From positions 3,629-67,628 of the forward strand of contig CALFEQ010000089.1 of assembly GCA_937949945.1 (NCBI GenBank): DNA of 64,000 bases, in the 5' to 3' direction. The notes below the pieces were generated by a model. It saw nothing but the letters and a program-made list of their open reading frames with translations. It made no database searches and had not been told where the DNA came from. Made by a program: the position numbers and the translations under genes. This DNA comes from an uncultured Myxococcales bacterium. GTDB lineage: Bacteria > Myxococcota_A > Polyangia > Polyangiales > Polyangiaceae. How positions within the stretch are numbered: position 1 is the stretch's first letter; each line of letters starts with the position of its first letter. This document shows, piece after piece, positions 42,494 to 51,400 of the stretch.

Positions 42494-44077
42494 TCAGGGC
42501 GACACTTCGACCTTCTTCCAGTCTCGCGTGAGCACCTCCTTCGATCTTGCGTGCGTGTACACGGCCGTGCGCGCGAGGAGGAACTCCTCCCGGATCGGGT
42601 AGCTCCGGTACTCGTCTTGGAACTTGCCCGATGCGAGGAAGCTCGCCACGACGTCGGTGGTCCGCGTGTCACGGGTGAGCGACGCGACGAAGGAGTGGCT
42701 GCGGCAGGAGATGACGAGGTCGGGCTTCGTCGCGAGCGAGTAGGCGGGGTCGAGCTTGCCGTGACCGACCATCGACCCGGGGAAGGGCGTGAGGCGCGCG
42801 ACGTACTTGTCGTTCTTGCCGAGGACGTCGACGGCCTTCATCCGCGTGAAGTAAGGGACGATGCCGGCGGGGATGACGGCGATGGTGCTGTCGGGCCGCG
42901 CGTTCTTCTTCAAGAGCATCGCGACCTGGAGCTGCTCGTGCGGATCGCCGTTCGTGTCGAGGACGACGAGCGTGCGCATCGGTCGCACGAGCGGGAACGA
43001 CACCACGAACAGGACGACGCTCCACACGAGGGATCCCAGCTTGCCGTGGGCGACGGTCACGATCCCCGCCGTGGCGAACACGAACACGATCGGCATGACG
43101 TGCGCGAAGAAGCGGAAGTTGCCGAACATGTCGCCGCCCGTCGTGACGGCGTACGAGAGCGTGCCGACGACCACGACGAACGGGGCGATGCCGCGCCGGT
43201 CGTTTCGCGCGATGGCGAGCGCGCTGCCGGCGGCGAGCGTCAGCGGCACCGCATAGCGGAGGAGGAAGTTGCGCGCGTACGTCGCTCCTCGCGCGTACCG
43301 GCCGTCGAGCAGGTAGACCTTGAGGAAGTACGTGTTCGGCAGCCACTCGCCGTAGTAGCTGCGCCGGAACGCGAGGTGCGCGCACGCGGGCACGAGGGCG
43401 AGCGCGAGCCAGAGCATCGTGCGCGCGCGCGACTTCGAGAGGAGGAGCGCCACGAGGGCGTCGGCGGCGAAGATGTGGAGCCCGTCGCCGCGCGTGAGCG
43501 GGACGAGCGAGAGCGCGGCGAAGCCGATCGGCAGCCAGCGTTGCTCGAAGACGCAGACGAGGAAGACCAGCTCGAGGAAGGTCAGGAGCGACGTCTCGAA
43601 GCCCCAGACGGACCAGTGCAGCACATCGGCGCAGGTCACGAGGCACACGAGCAAGAGGGGCGTCGCGAGGAGCGAGCGCGGCGCGAACAGACGGAGCATC
43701 CGCACCGAGAGCCAGAGCGAGCTCGCGAGGAGCACGAAGCCGACCCCTTTGACGGCGAGCGAGATCGTGGGCTCCGGCACGCGCAGGAGGTGGACGCCCG
43801 CCATCACCATCGTCCAGAGGAAGTTCGTGTAGCCCTCGACGCGCTCTCCGGGGTTCCACACGAGGCCGTGCCCCTCGACGAGGTTCCTCGCGTAGCGCAT
43901 CGAGATCATCATGTCGTCGTCGAGGACGAACCATCGTGTCCCGTCGATGACGCGGCTCGCGAGCAGTGCGTTCCGCCAGAACAGGAAGGCGAGGACGACG
44001 ACGGCGAGCGCCAGCATCGTGCGGTCCCAGCGCCGAATCGGCGGGCTCGTCCAGCGGAGATGCGATCGGAACGCCAT
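42494..44077 (-). CDS. GT-C fold glycosyltransferase (arabinosyl/mannosyltransferase-like) membrane protein
   Basis: The product has 527 residues with about nine to ten transmembrane helices. The first loop holds the catalytic-type acidic motif FVLDDDMMISMRYARNLVEG and then NPGERVEGYTNFLW, the pattern of GT-C enzymes such as AftB-like arabinosyltransferases that use polyprenyl-phosphate sugars. The C-terminal 140 residues form a soluble domain outside the membrane. It probably adds a sugar to an envelope glycan or lipid. ATG 44077 is chosen; the upstream open frame has no similarity. It is divergent from the lipoprotein gene at 44213. Confidence 0.88.
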   Translation of the reverse strand: MAFRSHLRWTSPPIRRWDRTMLALAVVVLAFLFWRNALLASRVIDGTRWFVLDDDMMISMRYARNLVEGHGLVWNPGERVEGYTNFLWTMVMAGVHLLRVPEPTISLAVKGVGFVLLASSLWLSVRMLRLFAPRSLLATPLLLVCLVTCADVLHWSVWGFETSLLTFLELVFLVCVFEQRWLPIGFAALSLVPLTRGDGLHIFAADALVALLLSKSRARTMLWLALALVPACAHLAFRRSYYGEWLPNTYFLKVYLLDGRYARGATYARNFLLRYAVPLTLAAGSALAIARNDRRGIAPFVVVVGTLSYAVTTGGDMFGNFRFFAHVMPIVFVFATAGIVTVAHGKLGSLVWSVVLFVVSFPLVRPMRTLVVLDTNGDPHEQLQVAMLLKKNARPDSTIAVIPAGIVPYFTRMKAVDVLGKNDKYVARLTPFPGSMVGHGKLDPAYSLATKPDLVISCRSHSFVASLTRDTRTTDVVASFLASGKFQDEYRSYPIREEFLLARTAVYTHARSKEVLTRDWKKVEVSP

Positions 44078-44212
44078 CGGAGGGCGGCATCCTACTACGC
44101 GCCGGGGCGTATTCCTTCGACGGCGATGTCGCCCAAGCTCCGCCAATTCCGGGCTGAAAAGTTCGTTCCCGCTCCGGCCGTTCGTAATGGTGGCGTTAGT
44201 CTGCGAACTACG

Positions 44213-45088
44213 ATGCGGGGTGCTTTCACTTTCTCGTTCGGGGGTCTCGTCGCGCTCGTCGCGACGTCTGCTGTCGTGAGCTGCTCCAGTCCGGAGCCCG
44301 TCGAGGAGGTGCCCGCGGCATCCAGCGAGATCAACGCGAAGGACGAGGGGATCGAGGTCGGGCCCTCGGGCGGGGGCGTGCGCGATCCGAGCGGCGTGCT
44401 CAGCGTCGTCGTCTTTCCGGGAGCGCTCGACGAGACCGTGCGGATCGCGATCGGTCGCGTGAGCGACGACGGCGCGCGGGGTACGCCTCGCTATCGCGTC
44501 ACGATGTCTCCGCCGAGAGGTCTCGCCATCCCCGCGCACGTGATCTTCGATCTGGAAAAGTCGACCGGCTCGACGTCGATCGATCCGACGGACCTTCGCC
44601 TCGCGATCAGCGACGATCCCGACGCCGCCCCCACGACGCCGCTCGCTGCGGCCCGTCGCGCGGACGTGTCACCGCTCGAGATCGTGGGCAGCGCGAGCGT
44701 GCTCGACCGCACCTTCGGTCTCGTCGAGGCTGCCAAGATCGACTGCGGCGGGGAGACGTGCAGCACGTGCTGCCTCGACGAGGGGCAGCTCTCGTGCAAC
44801 GCAACGTGCGGGAGCAAGCCAGCAGAGATCGTCGTCGAGTGCCTGCGGGACAGCGACTGCGGCTCCGGGTTGAAATGCTGCGCCCCGACCACTCAGCGCG
44901 GCGGAGGCGTCCTGCGCGTCGACGACAACCGCATCACGTGCAAGGCCGATTGCGGTGGAGAGAACCTGCACGTCTGCGACCTGAACGATCCCGATCGGTG
45001 CTCGACGTGCACGCCGGCGAAGGCGGGTTGCTCGCGCGGCTACTGCGGGGAGGGCGCCAAGACGCCCACGCAGCTCCTCTGCCCGTGA
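44213..45088 (+). CDS. Cys-rich lipoprotein of unknown function
   Basis: The product has 291 residues. The signal ends SAVVSCSSPEP. A ZU5-like or beta-sandwich segment (about 45-165: GGGVRDPSGVLSVVVFPGALDE, YRVTMSPPRGLAIPAHVIFDL) is followed by a region with about 22 cysteines (CGGETCSTCCLDEGQLSCNATC, CLRDSDCGSGLKCC, CSTCTPAKAGC). The first part resembles domains that bind carbohydrate or protein partners, but the assignment is weak. A convergent-stop hairpin ends the gene. Confidence 0.75.
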   Translation: MRGAFTFSFGGLVALVATSAVVSCSSPEPVEEVPAASSEINAKDEGIEVGPSGGGVRDPSGVLSVVVFPGALDETVRIAIGRVSDDGARGTPRYRVTMSPPRGLAIPAHVIFDLEKSTGSTSIDPTDLRLAISDDPDAAPTTPLAAARRADVSPLEIVGSASVLDRTFGLVEAAKIDCGGETCSTCCLDEGQLSCNATCGSKPAEIVVECLRDSDCGSGLKCCAPTTQRGGGVLRVDDNRITCKADCGGENLHVCDLNDPDRCSTCTPAKAGCSRGYCGEGAKTPTQLLCP

Positions 45089-45118
45089 CGCCGACGGGAG
45101 CGTCTCCGGACGTCACGG
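45083..45118. terminator. Hairpin formed by the two converging stop codons
   Basis: CCGTGACG (45083-45090) and CGTCACGG (45111-45118) pair perfectly; the stem contains the TGA of the lipoprotein gene and the TCA (reverse TGA) of the phosphoesterase gene. The 20-base loop includes a GGAG/CTCC sub-stem. It could terminate both transcripts. Confidence 0.55.
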
Positions 45119-45733
45119 CAGCCACTGCTCGCCCGTCTCGCAGTCGACGTGCTTCATCGTCAGGCGTCCGTCTTTCACCTCCATGACGCCGAAGACGATC
45201 GGGAGGTGGAAGCGGCGAGGCCCGATCGACCCGGGGTTGAAGATGGTGAGGCCACGATCGCGACCGATGAACGGGACGTGAGAGTGGCCGCAGACGACGA
45301 CGGAGGCCCGCGCCGTCTGGGCCCGTCGCGCTGCGTCCGCGCGGAGCTTCGGGCCGTACACGGCGATGTGGAGAAGGAGCAGGCGCAATAGCTTCGCCGT
45401 CGGGTCGGGCGTGCCCGAGCCGGCGAGGAGATCGATCGCGAGCTCGTCGGGCAGCTCGTTCGCGTGCACGTCGATGTTGCCGCGCACGGCGAGCGTCGGC
45501 GCGATCTCCGAGAGCGCGTCGACGACGGAGAGGTCGCCGATGTCTCCCGCATGCAGGATCGCGTCGGGCTTCTCCGCTGCGATCCACGAAAGAGCTTTCG
45601 GGTGCGGCTCGCTGTGCGTGTCGGCCACGACCACGAGTCGGAGCGCGCCGTCCCGCAGAGACAGGGCCGCGCTCTTCGCGACGTGCTTCGGGCTTCGCTT
45701 CGAGGTCGCGCGCATCGCGCAGGGGCGTACCAC
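45113..45733 (-). CDS. YfcE/MJ0936-type metallophosphoesterase
   Basis: The product has 206 residues. Metal-binding motifs are in order: ADTHSEP, HAGDIGD, RGNID, then VVCGHSH and NPGS. This is the small calcineurin-like phosphodiesterase family of E. coli YfcE, which hydrolyses phosphodiesters with Mn2+. The first about 30 residues before LRLVVVADTH are not conserved, so a start at ATG 45715 is possible. It is cytosolic with no partner gene in the vicinity. Confidence 0.9.
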   Translation of the reverse strand: MVRPCAMRATSKRSPKHVAKSAALSLRDGALRLVVVADTHSEPHPKALSWIAAEKPDAILHAGDIGDLSVVDALSEIAPTLAVRGNIDVHANELPDELAIDLLAGSGTPDPTAKLLRLLLLHIAVYGPKLRADAARRAQTARASVVVCGHSHVPFIGRDRGLTIFNPGSIGPRRFHLPIVFGVMEVKDGRLTMKHVDCETGEQWLP

Positions 45734-45793
45734 GACCCCTGGCGACGCGCGACCCTCGAGGTTCGTCGGCCCTCGGGCGGTCGAGGTCCGACC

Positions 45794-46345
45794 TCAGATG
45801 TTCTCACGCCACAGGCCGATGCACGTGTACGAGTAGAGCTCGCCGTCCCGCTCGACGTCGACGAAGCCGAACGAGCGATGGGGCGAGGGAGGGACCTCCT
45901 CTCCCGAGTACTCGGGCCCGGTCTCGAGCAGCGCTCGATCGATGCGGATCGAGGCGCCGACGAGGAGCTCGTCCTCCGGGCGGATCGGCTCCGCGGGCTC
46001 CAGCGTGCTCGCGCTGACGTGCTCGAACCGTTCGAACACGACCTGGTCGTCGGAGGCGTCGGCGCGCACCCCGACGAAGTTGGAGGTGTTCGCCGTCGAC
46101 AGCATGCTCGTGCCGAAGAAGGTCCGCACGTGGAGCGAGTCCTCGCCGGTCACGTAATAGGCGCGGAAATCCATGAGGCCCGGGACACGGCACGCCTCGT
46201 CGTCGCAGGTGCACTCGAACGCGATGTCCTGAGCCTGCGTCGATGCCTGCGAGCTCGAGTCGACCGGGTCGCCGGCAGACGTCGTACAACCGAAGCCGGC
46301 GAGGGCGAGCGGGAGGGTGAGAGCGAAGCGATGGAGATGGTTCAC
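45794..46345 (-). CDS. Small lipoprotein
   Basis: The product has 183 residues. GTG 46345 has CAGGAGC upstream. The signal ends LALAGFGCTTS at about residue 20. The mature part is small and contains two CxC-like groups near its start (FECTCDDEACRV) and a beta-rich body with a C-terminal SYTCIGLWREN. I recognise no family. Confidence 0.75.
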   Translation of the reverse strand: MNHLHRFALTLPLALAGFGCTTSAGDPVDSSSQASTQAQDIAFECTCDDEACRVPGLMDFRAYYVTGEDSLHVRTFFGTSMLSTANTSNFVGVRADASDDQVVFERFEHVSASTLEPAEPIRPEDELLVGASIRIDRALLETGPEYSGEEVPPSPHRSFGFVDVERDGELYSYTCIGLWRENI

Positions 46346-46529
46346 GTTCGAGCTCCTGCCACTCCGCCGCGCGCCTCTACTGACACACGGTCCCCGGGCG
46401 TGCAAGGTCGATCGCCGGCGGGTTGTCGAGCTCGGACCGTGCTCGACGTCGCGCGAATTGCGCACGCGTGCGCAATCGGATCGCCCGCTCTGCTTGCGGT
46501 GACCGTCCGAGCGTACGACGGTCTGGGAG

Positions 46530-48479
46530 GTGTTCGACCTCACGTCCTTCTCGCTCGGCGACATGTATCGATGTTCGGCGGCGCTCCGACGCGTCCGAGA
46601 CATCGCTCGCGACGAAGACGACGCCGCGGAGCGCGTGGTCGATTACCTGTTCCAGGAGCTCGCGAGCTCCGAGACGCGCCAACGGCAGTGCGCGCTCGTC
46701 CGCATCTTCCGGACTCGGCCGTTCTCTTCCTCCGTCGCCGTTGGGCTCGGTCCGTCGAATGGGGTGCCTCTTCCGCCGTCCGCGCCGTGCCTCGTGCTCT
46801 GGGCTACGCGTGGAATCGAGCCGCAGTGGAACAGACCGGACGAATCGCGACGACACCGGCTGTTCCCGCTCGACTCGAAGGGCGCCGGAGCGAGCTTCCC
46901 GATGGTCGCGGCCCTGCTCGAGCAACTCCGGCTCCCCGCCGGTCTCGTCTCGGGGAAGGAGCTCGGCCGAACGGAGGTTTCGAGGCTGTTCGACGTCTTC
47001 CACGTCGAGGAGGCCGAGGGCTCGCCGCTCGTCCCCGACCAGGCGGGGTTCGTCGATCGCTACGGCGTTCGGTCGGCGCTCGGGTTCGGGGGCGTGCTGT
47101 CTCCGTCGAGCATCTTCGTCGTCGTGTTGTTCTCCACCGTGAGGATCCCGAAGGAGACGGCCGAGCTCTTCCGGACGCTCGCGCCCAGCGTCGGCGTCGG
47201 GCTCCTCCGCCATGAGCGCGGTGAGCACGCTCGATGGTGCACGCGGGCCTACGAGCAGATCGTCCACCATCACGAGGCCATCGCGCTCGAGTGCCTCGCC
47301 GAGCGCCGGCGCGCCGACGATGAGCGCGATCGGCTCCTCGAGGAGGCTCGCGCGGCGAAGACGGAGGCGCAGCTCGCGAGTCGTGCGAAGGACGACTTCT
47401 TGGCGCTGCTCGGTCACGAGCTCCGCAATCCGCTGTCGCCGATCCTGACCGCTCTCGAGCTCATGAAGCTGCGCGGCGAGTCGTCGCGCGAGCTCCAAGT
47501 CATCGAGCGTCAGTCGGTGCACCTCGCCCGTCTCGTCGACGACCTGCTCGACGTCTCGCGGATTGCACGCGGCGAGATGGAGGTCCACCGCGAGCCGATC
47601 GAGCTCGATGTCGCCGTCGAGCAGGCGGTCCAGATGACACGGCCGGTGATCGAGCAGCGGAGCCAGCGGCTCGTGCTGTCGCGACCGCCCGAGGAGCTCT
47701 GGGTCGACGCGGACCTCGTCCGGTTGGCGCAGGTGTTCGCGAACCTGCTCGACAACGCGTCGAAGTACAGCCCGATCGGCTCGACCATCGACGTCCGCGT
47801 GGAGCACGAGGATTCGGTGGTGCGGCTTCGGGTCCGCGACGAAGGGAAGGGGATCCCGGAGACGATGCTGACCCGCATCTTCGAGTCCTTCGTCCAGTAT
47901 CGCGAACGAGGTCAGATCCGCGCCTCCTTCACCGGCCTCGGGCTGGGGCTGACGATCGTGCGCAGCCTCGTGGAGCTCCATGGCGGATCGGTGCGCGCGT
48001 ACAGCGCGGGACCGGGCAAAGGCAGCGAGTTCGTCGTCGAGCTCCCGCTCTTGGCACGCGTCGCCACGAGCGCCGCTCTGGCGTCGCCGGAGACGGTGTG
48101 CGCGAGCGCTCCCCGCATCGGCAAGCGCATCCTCCTCGTCGACGACAACGAGGACGCCGCGTGCCTGCTCGCGGAGGCCTTGCGCGAGGGAGGCCACGAC
48201 GTCCTCGTCGCGAACGACGGCCCGGCGGCCCTCGCGGTCGCGGAGAGCTTCAATCCGGACGTGGCGCTGCTCGACATCGGCCTGCCGGAGATGAACGGCT
48301 ACGAGCTCGCCCGACGCCTGCGCCTGCTCCCGAAGCTCTCGAAGAACGTTCGCTTCGTCGCCGTCACCGGCTACGGGCAGGACTCCGATCGCCGCCGTTC
48401 GGCGGACGCGGGCTTCGTGGCGCACCTCGTCAAGCCGATCACCCTCGACCGGCTGATGGAGATCGTCAGCGCCGCGTGA
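46530..48479 (+). CDS. Hybrid sensor histidine kinase with receiver domain
   Basis: The product has 649 residues. The N-terminal region (about 1-250) is a soluble domain beginning VFDLTSFSLGDMYRC, seen in a group of myxobacterial and planctomycete kinases and of unknown ligand. A short coiled coil precedes HisKA (GHELRNPLSP, phospho-His about 295) and HATPase (NLLDNASKYSP about 403; GLGLGLTIVRSLVELHGG). A receiver domain fills about 525-649 with acceptor Asp in LLDIGLPEMNG. There are no transmembrane helices, so it senses a cytosolic cue. The start is GTG 46530; an in-frame ATG at 46563 is possible. No output regulator is nearby. Confidence 0.92.
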   Translation: MFDLTSFSLGDMYRCSAALRRVRDIARDEDDAAERVVDYLFQELASSETRQRQCALVRIFRTRPFSSSVAVGLGPSNGVPLPPSAPCLVLWATRGIEPQWNRPDESRRHRLFPLDSKGAGASFPMVAALLEQLRLPAGLVSGKELGRTEVSRLFDVFHVEEAEGSPLVPDQAGFVDRYGVRSALGFGGVLSPSSIFVVVLFSTVRIPKETAELFRTLAPSVGVGLLRHERGEHARWCTRAYEQIVHHHEAIALECLAERRRADDERDRLLEEARAAKTEAQLASRAKDDFLALLGHELRNPLSPILTALELMKLRGESSRELQVIERQSVHLARLVDDLLDVSRIARGEMEVHREPIELDVAVEQAVQMTRPVIEQRSQRLVLSRPPEELWVDADLVRLAQVFANLLDNASKYSPIGSTIDVRVEHEDSVVRLRVRDEGKGIPETMLTRIFESFVQYRERGQIRASFTGLGLGLTIVRSLVELHGGSVRAYSAGPGKGSEFVVELPLLARVATSAALASPETVCASAPRIGKRILLVDDNEDAACLLAEALREGGHDVLVANDGPAALAVAESFNPDVALLDIGLPEMNGYELARRLRLLPKLSKNVRFVAVTGYGQDSDRRRSADAGFVAHLVKPITLDRLMEIVSAA

Positions 48480-48485
48480 GCGACC

Positions 48486-51400
48486 TCACGCGAGCGCGAA
48501 GACCTTCTGGAACGTCATCAAGAGACCGATGTCGTTCGACTTGATCGCTCCGGAGAGGAACTCGCTCGGCGACGGCACGTACGCGTCGCGGACGATCTTC
48601 GTGAAGAGCTCCGGGGTCGTCTTCAGCACGCAGTCGGCCGTGCCGCCGGCCGGCTTGCCGGGCTTCACCTCGCAGCTCTCCTTCGAGACGATGACGGTCC
48701 ACTTGGCCTTCTCGTCGTTGCCGAGCGTGAAATAGAAGGAGACGGGCTTGTCGACCGCGTCCTTCTGGAACTTGCCTTGGAGCTCGGCGAAGAGCGTCAC
48801 GAGCGGGTGCTCCTTCGGTTCGTCCTCGGCGAGGCTCTCGAGGCGGGACGCGTCGAGGATCGTGCCCTCCTTGAGCGCCAGCACGGCCCGCCGCGCGAGC
48901 TTCGCGACCTCGCGCGCGGCGTCGCCCGGGGACAGGCCCTTCGTCAGCCGCCGCATGTCCGCGACGGTGATCGGCGGACCGATGCGCGCCTCGATGTCGC
49001 GGCTCGTCGGGAACTTCGAGCCCTTCGGCATCGATTTGTGCGTGCCCGCGAGATAGAGCGGCAGGATGTCGACGCCGTAGGTCAGCGCGAGGTGGCCGAG
49101 CAGCGGCTTGAACTCGTGGACCTCACCGTCCGTCGAGCGCGTGCCCTCCGGGAAGATGAGCATGGTCTTGCCGCGCGTGAGGATCTCGGCGGCTTGACGC
49201 TCGCTCGCGCGGAGGCCTCCACGGCGATCGACGGCCTTGAGGTTCGTGAGGTTCTCGAAGAACGCGCGCTGCAGCGTGTTCTTCTCGAAGAAGTAGTCCT
49301 GCGCGGCGAGCGTGACGATGTCCTCGCCGTACTTGCCGAGCGCGTGGCGCACGAACCCCATGTCGAGGTGGCTCGCGTGGTTGGCCACGACGATCGTGTT
49401 GCGGTTGTGCGGGATGAACGCGCGGCCGACGACCTTCGACCGCATCACCTCGCCGTAGAAGAGGTCCTGGAACTTGCCGATGATCCGCTTGCCCTGCTCC
49501 TGGATCGGCTCGGGAAGGACGAGCGGCTTCTTCGCCGTCGACCCGTTCTCGCGGCGGCCCTCGATGGCGTAGCGCGAGCGCGTGGGCGGCTGCGGGCGCA
49601 GCGACGCACGCTCGGTGCCGACGAGGTTCTCGACGTCGGCCACGGTCCGGCAGGCCTGGAGCGCCTTCGGATCGATCGGGCCGTACTTCGCCTCCAGCGC
49701 GACGAGCAGCTCCGTCAGCGCGAGCGAGTCGAAGCCGAGCTCGTCGCCGATCGTCATGTCGCCGTGGATCTCGGACGCCTTCTTGCCCTTCACCGCGGCG
49801 ATCGCGACGCGGACGGGGCTCGTCGGCGCGTCGACGCCCTCCGGGCGGGCCGTCGCGTGCATCAAGCGCTCGAGGATCGCCCGCGCCTCGTTGCGCTTCA
49901 CCTTCCGCGTGGCGGTGCGCGGCAGCGGCGCGTCGTAGAGGTGGATGATCGTCGGCTGGCGCCCGTAGGGCAGCTTCGAGATCGCCGCGCGGAGAGACGC
50001 CTGCGCGCGCTCGAGGCGCTTCGCCCGGTCGATCGTGTCGTCCGGCTCGGGGACGGCGATGCAGCCGACGCGCTCGCCGCCGCTCCGGCCCGTCACGCCG
50101 ACGATGGCGAGCTCGGAGATGTGCGGGACCTTCCCGAGCATGCGCTCGATGTCGTCCGGGTACACGTTCTCGCCGGTCGACGTGACGATGACGTCCTTGA
50201 CGCGTCCGACGATGACGAGCCGGCCGTCTCGATCGAGCTTGCCGAGGTCGCCCGTGTGGAGCCAACCCTCGTCGTCGATGACGAGCTTCGTCTGCTCGGC
50301 GTCGGTGTAGCCCGCCATGACGTTCGGGCCGCGCGCGAGCACCTCGCCGACGCCGTTCTCGTCGGGCGAGTCGATCTTGATCTCGACGCCCGGGATCGGC
50401 TTGCCGACCTGACCCGCGGGGGATCCGGGCTTCGCCACGGTGAGCACCGGCGCGGCCTCGGTGAGCCCGTAGCCCTCCGTGAGCTTCAGGCCGAGGCCGG
50501 CGAAGAGCTGCTGCGTCTCCTTCGGCAGCGCGGCGCCGCCCGAGATGAGGTACCGGATGTTGCCGCCGAGCGCCTCGTGCACCGGTCCGAAGAGGACCTT
50601 GCCGAGATCGATGCCGGTGTTCATCGAGAGCTGCCGGTTGAGCTCGGCGGCGATCTCGAATGCCTTCTCGACGACCGGCCCCTTCGCGTGGACCTGCGAG
50701 AGGATGCGCCGCTCGAGCAGCTGCCACACCGCGGGGACGCCGACCATCGCCGTGACGCGCGCCTCCTTGAGCGCGGCGGAGATGCGATCGCCCTTGAGCT
50801 CGTCGAGGTAGACGACGCGCGCGCCGCGCGAGAAGGGCAGGAGCATGCCGCACGTGAACTCGAACGTGTGGTGGAGCGGCAGCACGCTCAGCACGCGGTC
50901 GCCCGTCCCGAGCGGGAAGAGCGGCGCGAGCGCCGCGATGAGCGACGTGAAGTTCGCGTGCGTGAGCATCACGCCCTTCGGCTTGCCCGTGGTGCCGCTC
51001 GTGTAGATGAGGCTCGCGATGTCGTCGTCGTCGACCTCGACCCCCGGCTGAACGAGCGAGGGATCCGCGAGCGTCACGTCGGCGAGCCGCCGCGTGACGA
51101 ACGGCGAGCCCTTCTCCTCGCCGAGTCGCGCGACGGCGGCGGCGCAGGTCTCTTCGACCTTCTCGTCCCAGAGGATGACGCGCGCCTCGCTCTCGCGGAC
51201 GACGTTGACGAACTGATCGGGCTCGAACGCGGGATCGATCGGCACGGCCGTCGCGCCCGCGCGGACGATGCCGAAGAACGCGATCGGCCAGTCCGGGTGG
51301 TTGTACCCGCTGAGCACGACGCGGTCGCCCTTCTTCACGCCGAGCTCGGCGAGGCGGGCCGCCGTCGCGTTGGCCCTCGCCTGGACGTCGAGGTACGTCG